Origin: Achromobacter spanius
GTDB lineage: Bacteria; Pseudomonadota; Gammaproteobacteria; Burkholderiales; Burkholderiaceae_B
Length of the DNA stretch: 64,000 nucleotides
Assembly: GCF_029637605.1 (NCBI RefSeq)
Contig: NZ_CP121261.1
Location: forward strand, 1,364,001 to 1,428,000
Direction: 5' to 3'
The position numbers and the translations under genes were made by a program. Shown piece by piece: positions 36,154-44,873 of the stretch. Below the pieces are notes generated by a model. The model was given only the letters and a program-made list of their open reading frames with translations, had not been told where the DNA came from and did not search any database. The first letter of the stretch is position 1. Each line of letters starts with the position of its first letter.

Positions 36154-36858
36154 ATGACCCCACGGTCCTTTCGCGCCACGCTGCTGTCAGGTCTGCTGTG
36201 CGCGACGCTTGCGCACGCGCAGGACGCGCCTGACGGCAAACAAATCAGCATTCAAGGCGCGAACGGCGCCCCCGCCTGTATCACCTGTCACGGCGCGCAC
36301 GGCGAAGGCAACCCCGCCGCGGGCTTTCCGCAACTGGCGGGTATCGGCGCCCGGTACCTGGCGGAACAACTGGAAGCCATGGCAAATGGCTCGCGCGTAA
36401 GCCCCATCATGGCCGCGACAGCCAAGGCCCTGAGTCCCGCGCAGCAAGACGCCGTGGCCCGCTATTACGCAGGGCTGCCCTCGCCGCTCAATACCGACCG
36501 CCTGGCCGCGACGGCCATGCACCCCGTCAAGCCGGCCGACACCGGCGCCTGGCTGGCCACGCGCGGCGCCTGGGACAAGAACGTACCCGCCTGTAATCAG
36601 TGCCACGGGCCAGGAGGAATCGGCGTAGGCGAAAACTTTCCAAGCCTGGCGGGCCAACCGGCCGCCTATATCGCCGGCCAGTTGCGCGCATGGCAACAAG
36701 GCCAGCGCCCGCCCGGCCCCTTGGGCTTGATGCCCGCCGTGGCTACCCGCCTGACCGATGCGGAAATCGACGCCGTGTCGGCGTACTACGCCGGCCTGCC
36801 CGCCGCCGCGGACCTCGTCGCCACGCAATCGCCCGCCAACCAGGGGAAGAAGCCATGA
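36154..36858 (+). CDS. tsdB: Diheme c-type cytochrome, TsdB (cytochrome c4 type)
   Basis: 234 residues with a signal peptide (cut after AHAQ, about 23) and two cytochrome c domains with heme sites CITCH (42-46) and CNQCH (147-151). The layout is that of cytochrome c4. In Pseudomonas stutzeri TsdB is such a diheme protein, encoded before TsdA and accepting its electrons. A TATAAT hexamer lies at 36092-36097. The stop overlaps the next start by ATGA. Confidence 0.85.
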   Translation: MTPRSFRATLLSGLLCATLAHAQDAPDGKQISIQGANGAPACITCHGAHGEGNPAAGFPQLAGIGARYLAEQLEAMANGSRVSPIMAATAKALSPAQQDAVARYYAGLPSPLNTDRLAATAMHPVKPADTGAWLATRGAWDKNVPACNQCHGPGGIGVGENFPSLAGQPAAYIAGQLRAWQQGQRPPGPLGLMPAVATRLTDAEIDAVSAYYAGLPAAADLVATQSPANQGKKP

Positions 36859-37799
36859 AGCGCTATTCGATTTCCCGCGCGGTGCGTGGGGCCGGGTTCG
36901 CCAGCGCCCTGTTCACGTTGTTCTTCGCGCCTTTCGCCACCCACGCGGCCGACACTCGCCCCACCTTCACGCCACCGTCCGCGGCCTCGTTGCCGGACAC
37001 CGAATTCGGCAAGATCGTGCGCCAGGGCGAACAGATCTTTCTGCATACCCCGCAAATGGCGGGCAAGTTCGTAGGCAATAACTTGAACTGCGTGAGTTGC
37101 CACCTGGATGCCGGACGCAGGCCCGATTCCGCGCCGATGTGGGCAGCCTACGTGCTCTATCCGGCCTATCGCGCCAAGAACGAACACGTCAACACGCTGG
37201 CTGAACGCCTGCAGGGCTGTTTTCGTTTCAGCATGAACGGCAAGGCCCCGGCGGCGGACGATCCGGTCCTGACGGCATTGCAAAGCTATATGTTCTGGCT
37301 GGCCAGCAAGGCGCCAACGGGCGTGGCGTTGCAAGGCCAGGGTTACCGCAAACTACCCGCGCCCGCACAAAAGGCGGACTACGTGCGCGGCAGCGAAGTC
37401 TATGCGCAGTACTGCGCGGTATGCCACGGGGCCCAAGGCCAGGGGCAGAAGAACGGCAAGCACTGGGTCTTTCCGGCGCTATGGGGCGCCGACTCGTTCA
37501 ATTGGGGGGCTGGCATGCACCAGATCGGCAACGCCGCCGGCTTCATCAAGGCCAACATGCCCTTGGGCCAGGGGGGCATGCTGAGCGATCAGGAAGCCTG
37601 GGACGTGGCCTACTTCATGAATGCGCACGAGCGTCCACAAGACCCGCGCTACACCGAATCGGTTGCGGCAACACGCGCCAAATACCATGACTCGGACGAT
37701 TCCCTATACGGCATCGAAGTCAATGGCCATCTGTTGGGTAGCGACGCTCCCCCGCCGGGCGGCACGCTGATCCAGGCGAAAGCCAAACCCGCGGGTTGA
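36855..37799 (+). CDS. tsdA: Thiosulfate dehydrogenase (tetrathionate-forming), TsdA
   Basis: 314 residues, periplasmic diheme enzyme that oxidises two thiosulfates to tetrathionate or does the reverse. Signal peptide to THAA (about 31). Heme sites CVSCH (79-83) and CAVCH (187-191). Cys122 in LQGCFRFSMNGK matches the cysteine that ligates the active-site heme in known TsdA proteins. Translationally coupled to tsdB. The frame is open from 36600, but the ATG at 36855 starts the signal peptide. Confidence 0.88.
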   Translation: MKRYSISRAVRGAGFASALFTLFFAPFATHAADTRPTFTPPSAASLPDTEFGKIVRQGEQIFLHTPQMAGKFVGNNLNCVSCHLDAGRRPDSAPMWAAYVLYPAYRAKNEHVNTLAERLQGCFRFSMNGKAPAADDPVLTALQSYMFWLASKAPTGVALQGQGYRKLPAPAQKADYVRGSEVYAQYCAVCHGAQGQGQKNGKHWVFPALWGADSFNWGAGMHQIGNAAGFIKANMPLGQGGMLSDQEAWDVAYFMNAHERPQDPRYTESVAATRAKYHDSDDSLYGIEVNGHLLGSDAPPPGGTLIQAKAKPAG

Positions 37800-37831
37800 G
37801 TCACATCAACCCGAAGGACATGAAAAAACAT

Positions 37832-37866
37832 GCGGCGCGGCATCGGGTTTTCCCCTGCCGCGCCGC
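37832..37866. terminator. Hairpin after tsdA
   Basis: Perfect 11-bp stem GCGGCGCGGCA / TGCCGCGCCGC, 13-base loop, 32 bases after the stop. No T-run follows on the plus strand, so termination may be incomplete. Confidence 0.55.
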
Positions 37867-37913
37867 GTGATTTGCTAGACTTCCGGTCTTAGCATCACAC
37901 GCCGGTCATATTC

Positions 37914-38546
37914 ATGCACGCCAACCCCGGAAACGTCTTCATGGTCGTCGCGCCCAGCGGCGCGGGCAAGTCCAGCCTGGTGAAGGCCTTGCTTCAGCAA
38001 GACCCTTCCATCGAACTTTCCATCTCCTGCACCACGCGCGCGCCCCGGCCCGGCGAAGAAGATGGCCGTGAATACCGCTTCGTTTCCACCGAAGACTTCA
38101 GGCAGATGCGCGACGCGCAGAATTTGCTGGAATGGGCCGAAGTGCATGGCAATTTCTACGGCACGCCGCGCGACCGCATCGACACCGCCACGCGCGAAGG
38201 GCGCGACGTTCTGCTTGAAATCGATTGGCAAGGCGCACGCCAGGTAAAACAGCGTTTCCCGGGGGCAATCGGCATTTTCGTGCTGCCGCCGTCGATTGAT
38301 GAACTGGAAAACCGTTTGAAGGCGCGCGGCCAGGATGAACCACAGGTGATCGCGCGCCGGCTGATGGCCGCGGGCGGTGAAATCGCCCACGCGCCAGAAT
38401 GCGAATATGTTATTATTAATCAAGAATTTAGCGTAGCCTTGTCGGAACTGATACAAATAGTCAGTGCCGCGCGGCTGCGTTTTTCGTCTCAGGCCGCCCG
38501 GCACGCTCAGTTGTTCTCGCAACTTGGCATCCCCGCCGAGCACTGA
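37914..38546 (+). CDS. gmk: Guanylate kinase
   Basis: 210 residues. Walker [11 protein letters not shown] (12-21), the GMP-binding segment [17 protein letters not shown] and GNFYGTP. It phosphorylates GMP to GDP with ATP in the cytoplasm. It heads the conserved gmk-rpoZ-spoT order, so GTP supply, the RNA polymerase omega subunit and ppGpp control are co-located. The start MHANPGNVF follows TTC with no strong ribosome-binding site. Confidence 0.95.
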   Translation: MHANPGNVFMVVAPSGAGKSSLVKALLQQDPSIELSISCTTRAPRPGEEDGREYRFVSTEDFRQMRDAQNLLEWAEVHGNFYGTPRDRIDTATREGRDVLLEIDWQGARQVKQRFPGAIGIFVLPPSIDELENRLKARGQDEPQVIARRLMAAGGEIAHAPECEYVIINQEFSVALSELIQIVSAARLRFSSQAARHAQLFSQLGIPAEH

Positions 38547-38591
38547 GCCGACTGCATTCTCTCCAATAATCCATCAGCACCAGGTGTCCTA

Positions 38592-38795
38592 ATGGCTCGC
38601 ATTACCGTTGAAGACTGTCTGAATCAAATCCCCAACCGTTTCAAGCTCACGCTGGCCGCGACGTATCGCGCCCGCGAGTTGGCGCAAGGCCATGCCCCGC
38701 GCCTGGACAGCAAAGACAAGCCCACGGTCACTGCTCTGCGCGAAATCGCGGGCGGCCTAACCGGCGTGGAAATGCTGCGTAAAGTTCCCACCTGA
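38592..38795 (+). CDS. rpoZ: RNA polymerase omega subunit
   Basis: 67 residues, full length for betaproteobacterial omega. [19 protein letters not shown], then the AAxRAREL-type segment [11 protein letters not shown], are conserved. It helps assemble beta-prime and is part of a ppGpp binding site of the polymerase. An AGGTGTCC site precedes the start. It lies between gmk and spoT, 22 bases from the latter. Confidence 0.95.
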   Translation: MARITVEDCLNQIPNRFKLTLAATYRARELAQGHAPRLDSKDKPTVTALREIAGGLTGVEMLRKVPT

Positions 38796-38817
38796 TACTC
38801 TCCGGGGGGCGGCAAGT

Positions 38818-41112
38818 ATGGCTTTTCCCGGGCTGAAGTACGCTTCATCTGGTCTGCTTGCCGCGCTACGTGCCGGCTCCCGTCTTGGGCGCCGCACGGG
38901 TAAGAAAAGCAAGAACCTCGCTACGCCACCGTCCGTCGCTGCACAAGAAGCGGCGGACGCAACTGCTTCGCCGGTTGCTTCGCTGGCGCCGCTGACCGAA
39001 ATCATCGGCAGCTATCTCGATCCCAAAGATGTAGAACGTGTGCGCGAAGCCTATCGCTTCGCAGATCAGGCGCACCTGGGCCAGTTCCGCGCCAGCGGTT
39101 CACCCTACATCTCGCACCCCATCGCCGTCACCGAAATCTGCGCAGGCTGGAAGCTCGACGTCAACGCGTTGTCGGCCGCCCTGCTGCATGACGTGATGGA
39201 AGACCAGGGCATCGCCAAGCACGAGCTTGCCGAACGCTTTGGTCCTGAAGTCGCCGAGCTGGTTGACGGCCTGTCCAAACTGGACCGCCTGGACTTCGCC
39301 ACGAAGGCCGAACAACAAGCTGAAAGTTTCCGCAAGATGCTGCTGGCGATGGCGCGCGACGTGCGCGTCATTCTCATCAAGCTGGCCGACCGCTTGCACA
39401 ACATGCGCACGCTGGACGCGGTCAACCCCGAAAAGCGCCGGCGCATCGCCCGCGAAACGCTTGACATCTATGCGCCCATTGCACATCGCCTGGGCCTGAA
39501 CCTGCTGTTCCGCGAACTGCAAGACCTGTGCTTCGCGGCCATGTACCCGAACCGCTATCAGGTGCTGTACAAGGCCGTGCTGGCCGCGCGCGGCAATCGC
39601 CGCGAAGTCATCACCAAGATTGCCGATTCAGTGCGGGCGTCTCTGCCCGCCGCCGGTATTGAAGCCGAAGTCACGGGCCGCGAGAAAACGCTTTATGGCA
39701 TCTACCGCAAGATGGTGGACCAGAAGAAGTCGTTTTCCGACGTGCTCGACATCTATGGCTTTCGGGTCATCGTTCATACCCTGCCCGAGTGCTATCTGGC
39801 GCTGGGCACGCTGCACCAACTGTATCGACCCGTACCCGGCAAGTTCAAGGACTACATCGCCATTCCCAAGGTGAACGGCTATCAGTCCTTGCACACCACG
39901 CTGGTCGGCCCCTACGGCACGCCGGTGGAATTCCAGTTTCGCACGCGCGACATGCATCACGTGGCCGAAGAAGGCGTGGCCTCGCACTGGCTGTACAAGG
40001 GCGCGGACCTGACGCTGAACGACCTGCAAAAGCGTACCCATCAATGGCTGCAGTCGCTGCTGGACATTCAAAGCCAGACGGGCGATTCCGGCGAATTCCT
40101 TGAACACGTCAAGGTCGATCTGTTCCCGGATGCCGTCTACGTGTTCACCCCACGCGGCAAGATCATTTCGCTGCCACGCGGCGCTACGCCCGTGGACTTT
40201 GCCTACGCCATCCACACCGACATCGGCAACCAGGCCGTGGCGGCCAAGGTAAATGGCGAGTTCGTTCCGCTGCGCACCGAGCTCAACAGCGGCGATACGG
40301 TGGAAATCGTCACCTCGCCCGCCTCGCGCCCGAACGCGCAGTGGCTCAATTACGTACGCACCGGCCGCGCGCGCTCTGAAATCCGGCACTACCTGCGCAC
40401 CGTCAAGTACGAAGAATCGGTGGCGTTCGGTGAACGCTTGCTAAGCCAGGCCTTGCAAGAACTGCACATGCCGATGCCTGCCACCGATGACCCCGCCTGG
40501 CAGAAGTTGGCGCGCAGCACCGGCGCCAGCTCGCGCGAGGAAATCCTGGCCGATATCGGTCTGGGCAAACGCCTGGCCGCCGTGGTTGCCCGCCGGTTTG
40601 CGCCCGAACACCAATTGGTCGCCACTACGGCGGCGGCGGTGGACGAGCTGACTTCCGCGCGCAGCGCCCCCATTCTGATCCAAGGCAACGAAGGCCAGGC
40701 CGTGCAGTTGGCGCCCTGCTGCGGTCCGTTGCCGGGCGACCCGATCGTGGCGGGCATGCGCATGGGCCACGGCCTGGTGGTACACACCGCCGACTGCCCG
40801 GTGGCCATGCGCCAACGCCTGCGCGAACCCGAGCGTTGGATCAACGTGGCCTGGGACGCTCACACCGCCAAGCACCTGGCCACGCGCCTGGACATCATCA
40901 CCCGCAACGAACGCGGCGTGCTGGGCCGGCTGGCCGCGGAAGTTACCGCGGCCGACGCCAACATCATGCACGTGACGATGCACGACGATGCGGTGTCCAC
41001 GGTGTCCTTGCACCTGACCATTCAGGTCGACAGCCGCAAGCATCTGGCTCAGGTCATCCGCGCCATTCGCCATGTGCCGCAGGTGCAGAAGATCGTTCGG
41101 GTGAAAGGCTGA
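38818..41112 (+). CDS. spoT: Bifunctional (p)ppGpp synthetase/hydrolase
   Basis: 764 residues. HD hydrolase domain with HDVMED (124-129) and RLHNMRTL; synthetase domain with GREKTLYGIYRKM, DIYGFRVI and KVNGYQSLHTT; TGS domain (about 415-475) and C-terminal ACT domain (about 690-764). The KFKD motif (342-345) in the synthetase is the basic form found in bifunctional enzymes, not the acidic form of RelA. Both activities should therefore be intact. Last gene of gmk-rpoZ-spoT. Confidence 0.96.
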   Translation: MAFPGLKYASSGLLAALRAGSRLGRRTGKKSKNLATPPSVAAQEAADATASPVASLAPLTEIIGSYLDPKDVERVREAYRFADQAHLGQFRASGSPYISHPIAVTEICAGWKLDVNALSAALLHDVMEDQGIAKHELAERFGPEVAELVDGLSKLDRLDFATKAEQQAESFRKMLLAMARDVRVILIKLADRLHNMRTLDAVNPEKRRRIARETLDIYAPIAHRLGLNLLFRELQDLCFAAMYPNRYQVLYKAVLAARGNRREVITKIADSVRASLPAAGIEAEVTGREKTLYGIYRKMVDQKKSFSDVLDIYGFRVIVHTLPECYLALGTLHQLYRPVPGKFKDYIAIPKVNGYQSLHTTLVGPYGTPVEFQFRTRDMHHVAEEGVASHWLYKGADLTLNDLQKRTHQWLQSLLDIQSQTGDSGEFLEHVKVDLFPDAVYVFTPRGKIISLPRGATPVDFAYAIHTDIGNQAVAAKVNGEFVPLRTELNSGDTVEIVTSPASRPNAQWLNYVRTGRARSEIRHYLRTVKYEESVAFGERLLSQALQELHMPMPATDDPAWQKLARSTGASSREEILADIGLGKRLAAVVARRFAPEHQLVATTAAAVDELTSARSAPILIQGNEGQAVQLAPCCGPLPGDPIVAGMRMGHGLVVHTADCPVAMRQRLREPERWINVAWDAHTAKHLATRLDIITRNERGVLGRLAAEVTAADANIMHVTMHDDAVSTVSLHLTIQVDSRKHLAQVIRAIRHVPQVQKIVRVKG

Positions 41113-41143
41113 CGCCATTGCTTCACAACCCGCCGCAGGGCAC

Positions 41144-41173
41144 AAAAAAAACCAGCAACATGCTGGTTTTTTT
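41144..41173. terminator. Bidirectional terminator between spoT and glnQ
   Basis: ACCAGCA-ACA-TGCTGGT flanked by A-run and T-run of seven or more, between convergent genes. Confidence 0.92.
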
Positions 41174-41194
41174 ACGCCATGACTGAATCGCGCC

Positions 41195-41923
41195 TCAGGT
41201 CACGTGCTGCAGGAAATCCTTCAAACGCTGGCTGGGCGGGTTGCTCAGTAGTTCAGCTGGCGGTCCATCGTGCGCGATTATTCCCGCGTCGATGAAGATA
41301 AGCCGGCTGCCGACCTTGCGCGCGAATTCCATTTCGTGGGTCACGACCACCATCGTCATGCCCTCTTCCGCCAAGTCCCGCATCACCTTCAGCACTTCGT
41401 GACGCAGTTCGGGGTCGAGCGCCGAGGTGGGCTCGTCGAACAACATCAGCTTGGGCTTGATGGCCAGGGCGCGGGCAATGGCCACGCGCTGTTGCTGGCC
41501 GCCGGACAGCTCCGCCGGGTAGTGGTGCATGCGTTCCGCCAAGCCCACCTTGTCCAGCAATTCCTCAGCCAGCTTGCGCGCTTCGCGACGCGGCTGGCCG
41601 CGCGTATGCACGGGGCCGAACATCACGTTTTCCAACGCGGTCATCTGCGGGAACAGGTTGAACTGCTGGAACACCATGCCGGCTTCGCGGCGGATCTCGC
41701 GCACCTGCGCCGTATCGCCCTTGACGCTCAAACCATCCACCAGCAGGTCACCGCCATTGATGGTTTCCAGCACATTGATGCATCGCAGGAAGGTGGATTT
41801 GCCAGAGCCCGACGGGCCGACCACCACCACGACCTCGCCCGCGTCGATATTCAGCGAAATGCCGTTCAGCACCATGGATTCGCCGAAGTTCTTGGTGACG
41901 TTATGAAATTCGACCATGCTCAT
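41195..41923 (-). CDS. glnQ: Glutamine ABC transporter, ATP-binding protein
   Basis: 242 residues. Walker [11 protein letters not shown]-loop [16 protein letters not shown], signature [15 protein letters not shown], Walker [13 protein letters not shown]. It belongs to the polar amino acid transporter ATPases; the closest pattern is GlnQ. Its ATG lies inside the end of the permease gene (4-base overlap). Powers uptake by the GlnH/GlnP partners. Confidence 0.92.
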   Translation of the reverse strand: MSMVEFHNVTKNFGESMVLNGISLNIDAGEVVVVVGPSGSGKSTFLRCINVLETINGGDLLVDGLSVKGDTAQVREIRREAGMVFQQFNLFPQMTALENVMFGPVHTRGQPRREARKLAEELLDKVGLAERMHHYPAELSGGQQQRVAIARALAIKPKLMLFDEPTSALDPELRHEVLKVMRDLAEEGMTMVVVTHEMEFARKVGSRLIFIDAGIIAHDGPPAELLSNPPSQRLKDFLQHVT

Positions 41924-42576
41924 AGTATGCGCATCCTTCTTTCCACCAGGTGCAGGCTCAGCGCCATCAGGCCGGTCAGGATCAGGTAGACGATCGCCAC
42001 AGCGGACCAGATTTCAACAGCGCGGAAGTTACTGGCCATGATTTCTTGGCCCTGGCGTGTGAGTTCAGCCACGCCAATCACGATGAATAGCGACGAATCC
42101 TTCAAGCTGATGATGCACTGGTTGCCCAGCGGCGGGATCATGCGGCGAAACGCCACCGGTCCGATGATGTGGAACAAGATCTTGTGAAACGGCAAGCCCA
42201 TTGCTTGCCCGGCTTCCTTCAGCCCCTTATGCACGGACAGCAGCGCACCCCGCACGATTTCAGAGATGTAGGCACCCGAGTTGATGATCAGGGTGACGAT
42301 GGCCGCCCACTCGGCATCCACCCGGATATTGGCCAGCAGCGGCAAGGCGAAGTAGATGAACATCACCTGCACGACGATCGGCGTGCCGCGAATGACCGCC
42401 ACATAAACTTGCGCAATCGCCGACAGGACGGGGTGCCCATAAGCCCGGGTCACGCCCGACAACGCCCCCAGCAGGAAACCGCCGACCAATCCCCAGAACG
42501 TGATCTTGATGGTCATCAGCGTACCCTCAAGCAGATTGGGTATCGCGTCTTGGATTACAGCCCAGTCAAATTCCAC
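41920..42576 (-). CDS. glnP: Glutamine ABC transporter, permease
   Basis: 218 residues, about five membrane helices. [20 protein letters not shown] followed by [19 protein letters not shown] is the EAA-loop of the HisM/GlnP family that binds the ATPase. [17 protein letters not shown] is also typical. Forms the inner-membrane channel, probably as a homodimer. Lies 97 bases after glnH and overlaps glnQ. Confidence 0.92.
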   Translation of the reverse strand: MEFDWAVIQDAIPNLLEGTLMTIKITFWGLVGGFLLGALSGVTRAYGHPVLSAIAQVYVAVIRGTPIVVQVMFIYFALPLLANIRVDAEWAAIVTLIINSGAYISEIVRGALLSVHKGLKEAGQAMGLPFHKILFHIIGPVAFRRMIPPLGNQCIISLKDSSLFIVIGVAELTRQGQEIMASNFRAVEIWSAVAIVYLILTGLMALSLHLVERRMRIL

Positions 42577-42673
42577 GGTAGTCCCCCCAAGGCGCCGTCA
42601 TGCGCCGCATCATCGCGGCGCCGCCCGCTCACTTCATTGCGGACGGCGCCTGAAGCAATGCTATGCCCGGTGC

Positions 42674-43426
42674 TTACGGCTTCTTGCCGAACCACTTTTC
42701 ATAGATGGCGTCGTACTGGCCGTTGGCTTTCAGCGTGGCCAAGGCCTTGTTCACCTGCGGGACAAGCTCGCTGCCCTTGGGGAAGGCGATGCCGTAGAAG
42801 TCGCCGCTCTTGACCGAACCGATCACCCTGACGCGGCCCTTGCCCGCCGTGTTGGCGTAGTACTGCACGTTGGGCGTGTCATGCACGGCGGCATCCACGC
42901 GGCCCGTGGCCAGTTCAAGATAGGCGTTGTCGATGTTGGGGAACAGCTTGAGCTTGGCGTCCGGCACCTGCGCTCTCAGGAAATCCACGGTAGCCGTACC
43001 GGTCTTGACGGCAACGGTCTTGCCCGCGAGGGACTTGGCGTCTTTGATGTCGGTGTTCTTGTCGCTGACCAGAATGGCCAGGCCGCTTTCATAGTACGGA
43101 TCCGAGAAGTCGATGACCTTCTTGCGGTCGTCCCGGATCGTGATGCCCGCGAGCGCGGCGTCGATGTTCTTCGTTTGCAGGCCCGGAATGATGCCGTTGA
43201 AATCCATCGGCTGAAGCTTGTACTTCAGGTTGAGTTCCTTGGCGATGGCGGCCCAGAGATCCACATCAAAGCCCACATAGGTATTACCCTGCTTGAACTC
43301 GAACGGCACGAAAGCGGTATCGGTGGCCACCACCAATTCCTTGCCCTGGGCTTGCGCGCCGGACACGGCGCCGAACATGGCCACGGACAGGCCGACCAAG
43401 GCGGCGGCGACTTTACGTTTGATCAT
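42674..43426 (-). CDS. glnH: Glutamine ABC transporter, substrate-binding protein
   Basis: 250 residues. Signal peptide cut after SGAQA (about 26); the mature start [20 protein letters not shown] and the run [20 protein letters not shown] closely follow Escherichia coli GlnH, with TGTATVDFL and the ligand Asp in DAAVHDTP. It binds L-glutamine in the periplasm. ATG at 43426 has GAGGAG 7 bases before it. A link to NtrC control is plausible, but I see no clear site in the 167-base upstream gap. Confidence 0.9.
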   Translation of the reverse strand: MIKRKVAAALVGLSVAMFGAVSGAQAQGKELVVATDTAFVPFEFKQGNTYVGFDVDLWAAIAKELNLKYKLQPMDFNGIIPGLQTKNIDAALAGITIRDDRKKVIDFSDPYYESGLAILVSDKNTDIKDAKSLAGKTVAVKTGTATVDFLRAQVPDAKLKLFPNIDNAYLELATGRVDAAVHDTPNVQYYANTAGKGRVRVIGSVKSGDFYGIAFPKGSELVPQVNKALATLKANGQYDAIYEKWFGKKP

Positions 43427-43593
43427 GAAACTCTCCTCGTGGGGACCGTCGGCTCCCCGGGTTGTTGTAGGGGCATGATTCCTTGGCGGCCCCGGGGTCT
43501 CCGGCAACCGCTTATCGGCGATCTTAACGCATGCGTCCCCACCCGGCAGAGCTTAGAAAAATTACAATCCGCATGACACCCCGGAGAATCCCC

Positions 43594-44628
43594 ATGCCCT
43601 ACAAATATGGACGCATTGCCGGAAACCGGCGCGAAGTTGGCCAGGCGCTGGGCAAACTGGCGCGCCCCATGATGTCGGCGTACCTGAATCAAAGCAGCAC
43701 TTGGGAAGCGCTGCGGCGCTGGCGTGAGCACCCCTACGTGGATGAGCTGGGGCAGCAGGCCCAGGCGGCGCTACCGGAGATATGGGAAGAGCTCGAAGGG
43801 CTTGCCGACGGCCTGCGCATGCCCGTGAAAGACGTGCTGCTTTGGAATTGCCGTGGCGACTTGCTGCACAGCACCACCGACGGCTGCACGTCCGTTGCAC
43901 TGAAAGGCGCGGACGGCACCCGCTGGATCGGGCATAACGAAGACGGCGACCCCTACTTGTATGGACGCTGCCATTTGGTTGATGTGGCCCTGGACGACGC
44001 GCCCGGCTATGTCAGCTTCTATTACCCGGGTTCGTTGCCCGGTCATACATTCGGCGCCAATCGGGCCGGCTTGGTGCAAACCATCAATAATCTGCGCACC
44101 CGCCTGCGCCAACCGGGCGTACCACGCATGTTCCTGGCGCGCGCGGTGCTGGACTGCGCGACGTTGGATGACGCCGTCGCCCTGCTTCAAGATCTGCCGC
44201 ATTCCGGCGGCTTCCACCACATGCTGGGCAGCGCAACGGACCCACGCCTGATCAGCGCCGAGGCGGCGCCAGGATCGGTGTCCGTGATGGACATCGGCAC
44301 GCGCTACGGCCACGCCAACCACATGGTCCACGCCAAAGCGCGCGAGCAGCCGCAAGTGATCACGGAATCATCGCGCGACCGCCAAAACCGGATCGAGGGC
44401 ATCGTGGATGGCTGGTCGCCTGAAACCGGCAGCGCGGACATGCTGACCGCGCTGCACGACACGCTGGGCGCCCTGCCGATCTTGCGCACCGACGCGGCTG
44501 ACCCGGACGGTGAAAATACCTTGGCGACCGCAATGTTTGAAATCCGCGACGACGAGGTCACGTTGCGGGTCTATGACCGCAGGAAAATAGCGGACATCGC
44601 GCTGGATGTGATGTCGGACCCGGAATAG
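43594..44628 (+). CDS. C45 family autoproteolytic acyltransferase/hydrolase
   Basis: 344 residues. Resembles the isopenicillin-N acyltransferase (AAT, peptidase C45) group of Ntn hydrolases. The junction DGCTSVAL places Cys98 as the residue freed by self-cleavage and used as nucleophile; WIGHNEDGDP and FGANRAGLVQTINNL further support the fold. It probably hydrolyses or transfers an acyl group from an amide; substrate unknown. Start at 43594, with GGAG 8 bases upstream, in preference to 43573. Divergent from glnH; its 3' end faces the repeat pair. Confidence 0.85.
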   Translation: MPYKYGRIAGNRREVGQALGKLARPMMSAYLNQSSTWEALRRWREHPYVDELGQQAQAALPEIWEELEGLADGLRMPVKDVLLWNCRGDLLHSTTDGCTSVALKGADGTRWIGHNEDGDPYLYGRCHLVDVALDDAPGYVSFYYPGSLPGHTFGANRAGLVQTINNLRTRLRQPGVPRMFLARAVLDCATLDDAVALLQDLPHSGGFHHMLGSATDPRLISAEAAPGSVSVMDIGTRYGHANHMVHAKAREQPQVITESSRDRQNRIEGIVDGWSPETGSADMLTALHDTLGALPILRTDAADPDGENTLATAMFEIRDDEVTLRVYDRRKIADIALDVMSDPE

Positions 44629-44637
44629 CCGGTGATG

Positions 44638-44866
44638 GGTAGGATGGGTGTAGCGCGCACCGCCCTGAAACAGGGAATTGATGTTGAACGCGCGCAACCC
44701 ATCAAGCGGTGATTGAGCTGTGGCTGAATCGGCCACAATCTCTGTGCCTGAATCCGCCACAAGCTCCATGGCTGATTTGGCCACACGGCCACCGCCGCCT
44801 GATGGGTTGCGCGCGTTGTGCGTCGGGGTTCTTGCCTAGAAGCTATCGCGCTTCACCCATCCTACG
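44638..44866. repeat. Single repeat pair of the GATGGGT...ACCCATC family
   Basis: TAGGATGGGTGTAGCGCGC...GCGCGCAACCCATCA forms a first hairpin with an inner CCCTG / CAGGG stem. TGATGGGTTGCGCGCG...CGCGCTTCACCCATCCTAC forms a second. The layout is that of one 221-bp unit with different loops and spacer, between convergent genes. Confidence 0.88.
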
Positions 44867-44873
44867 TACACCG

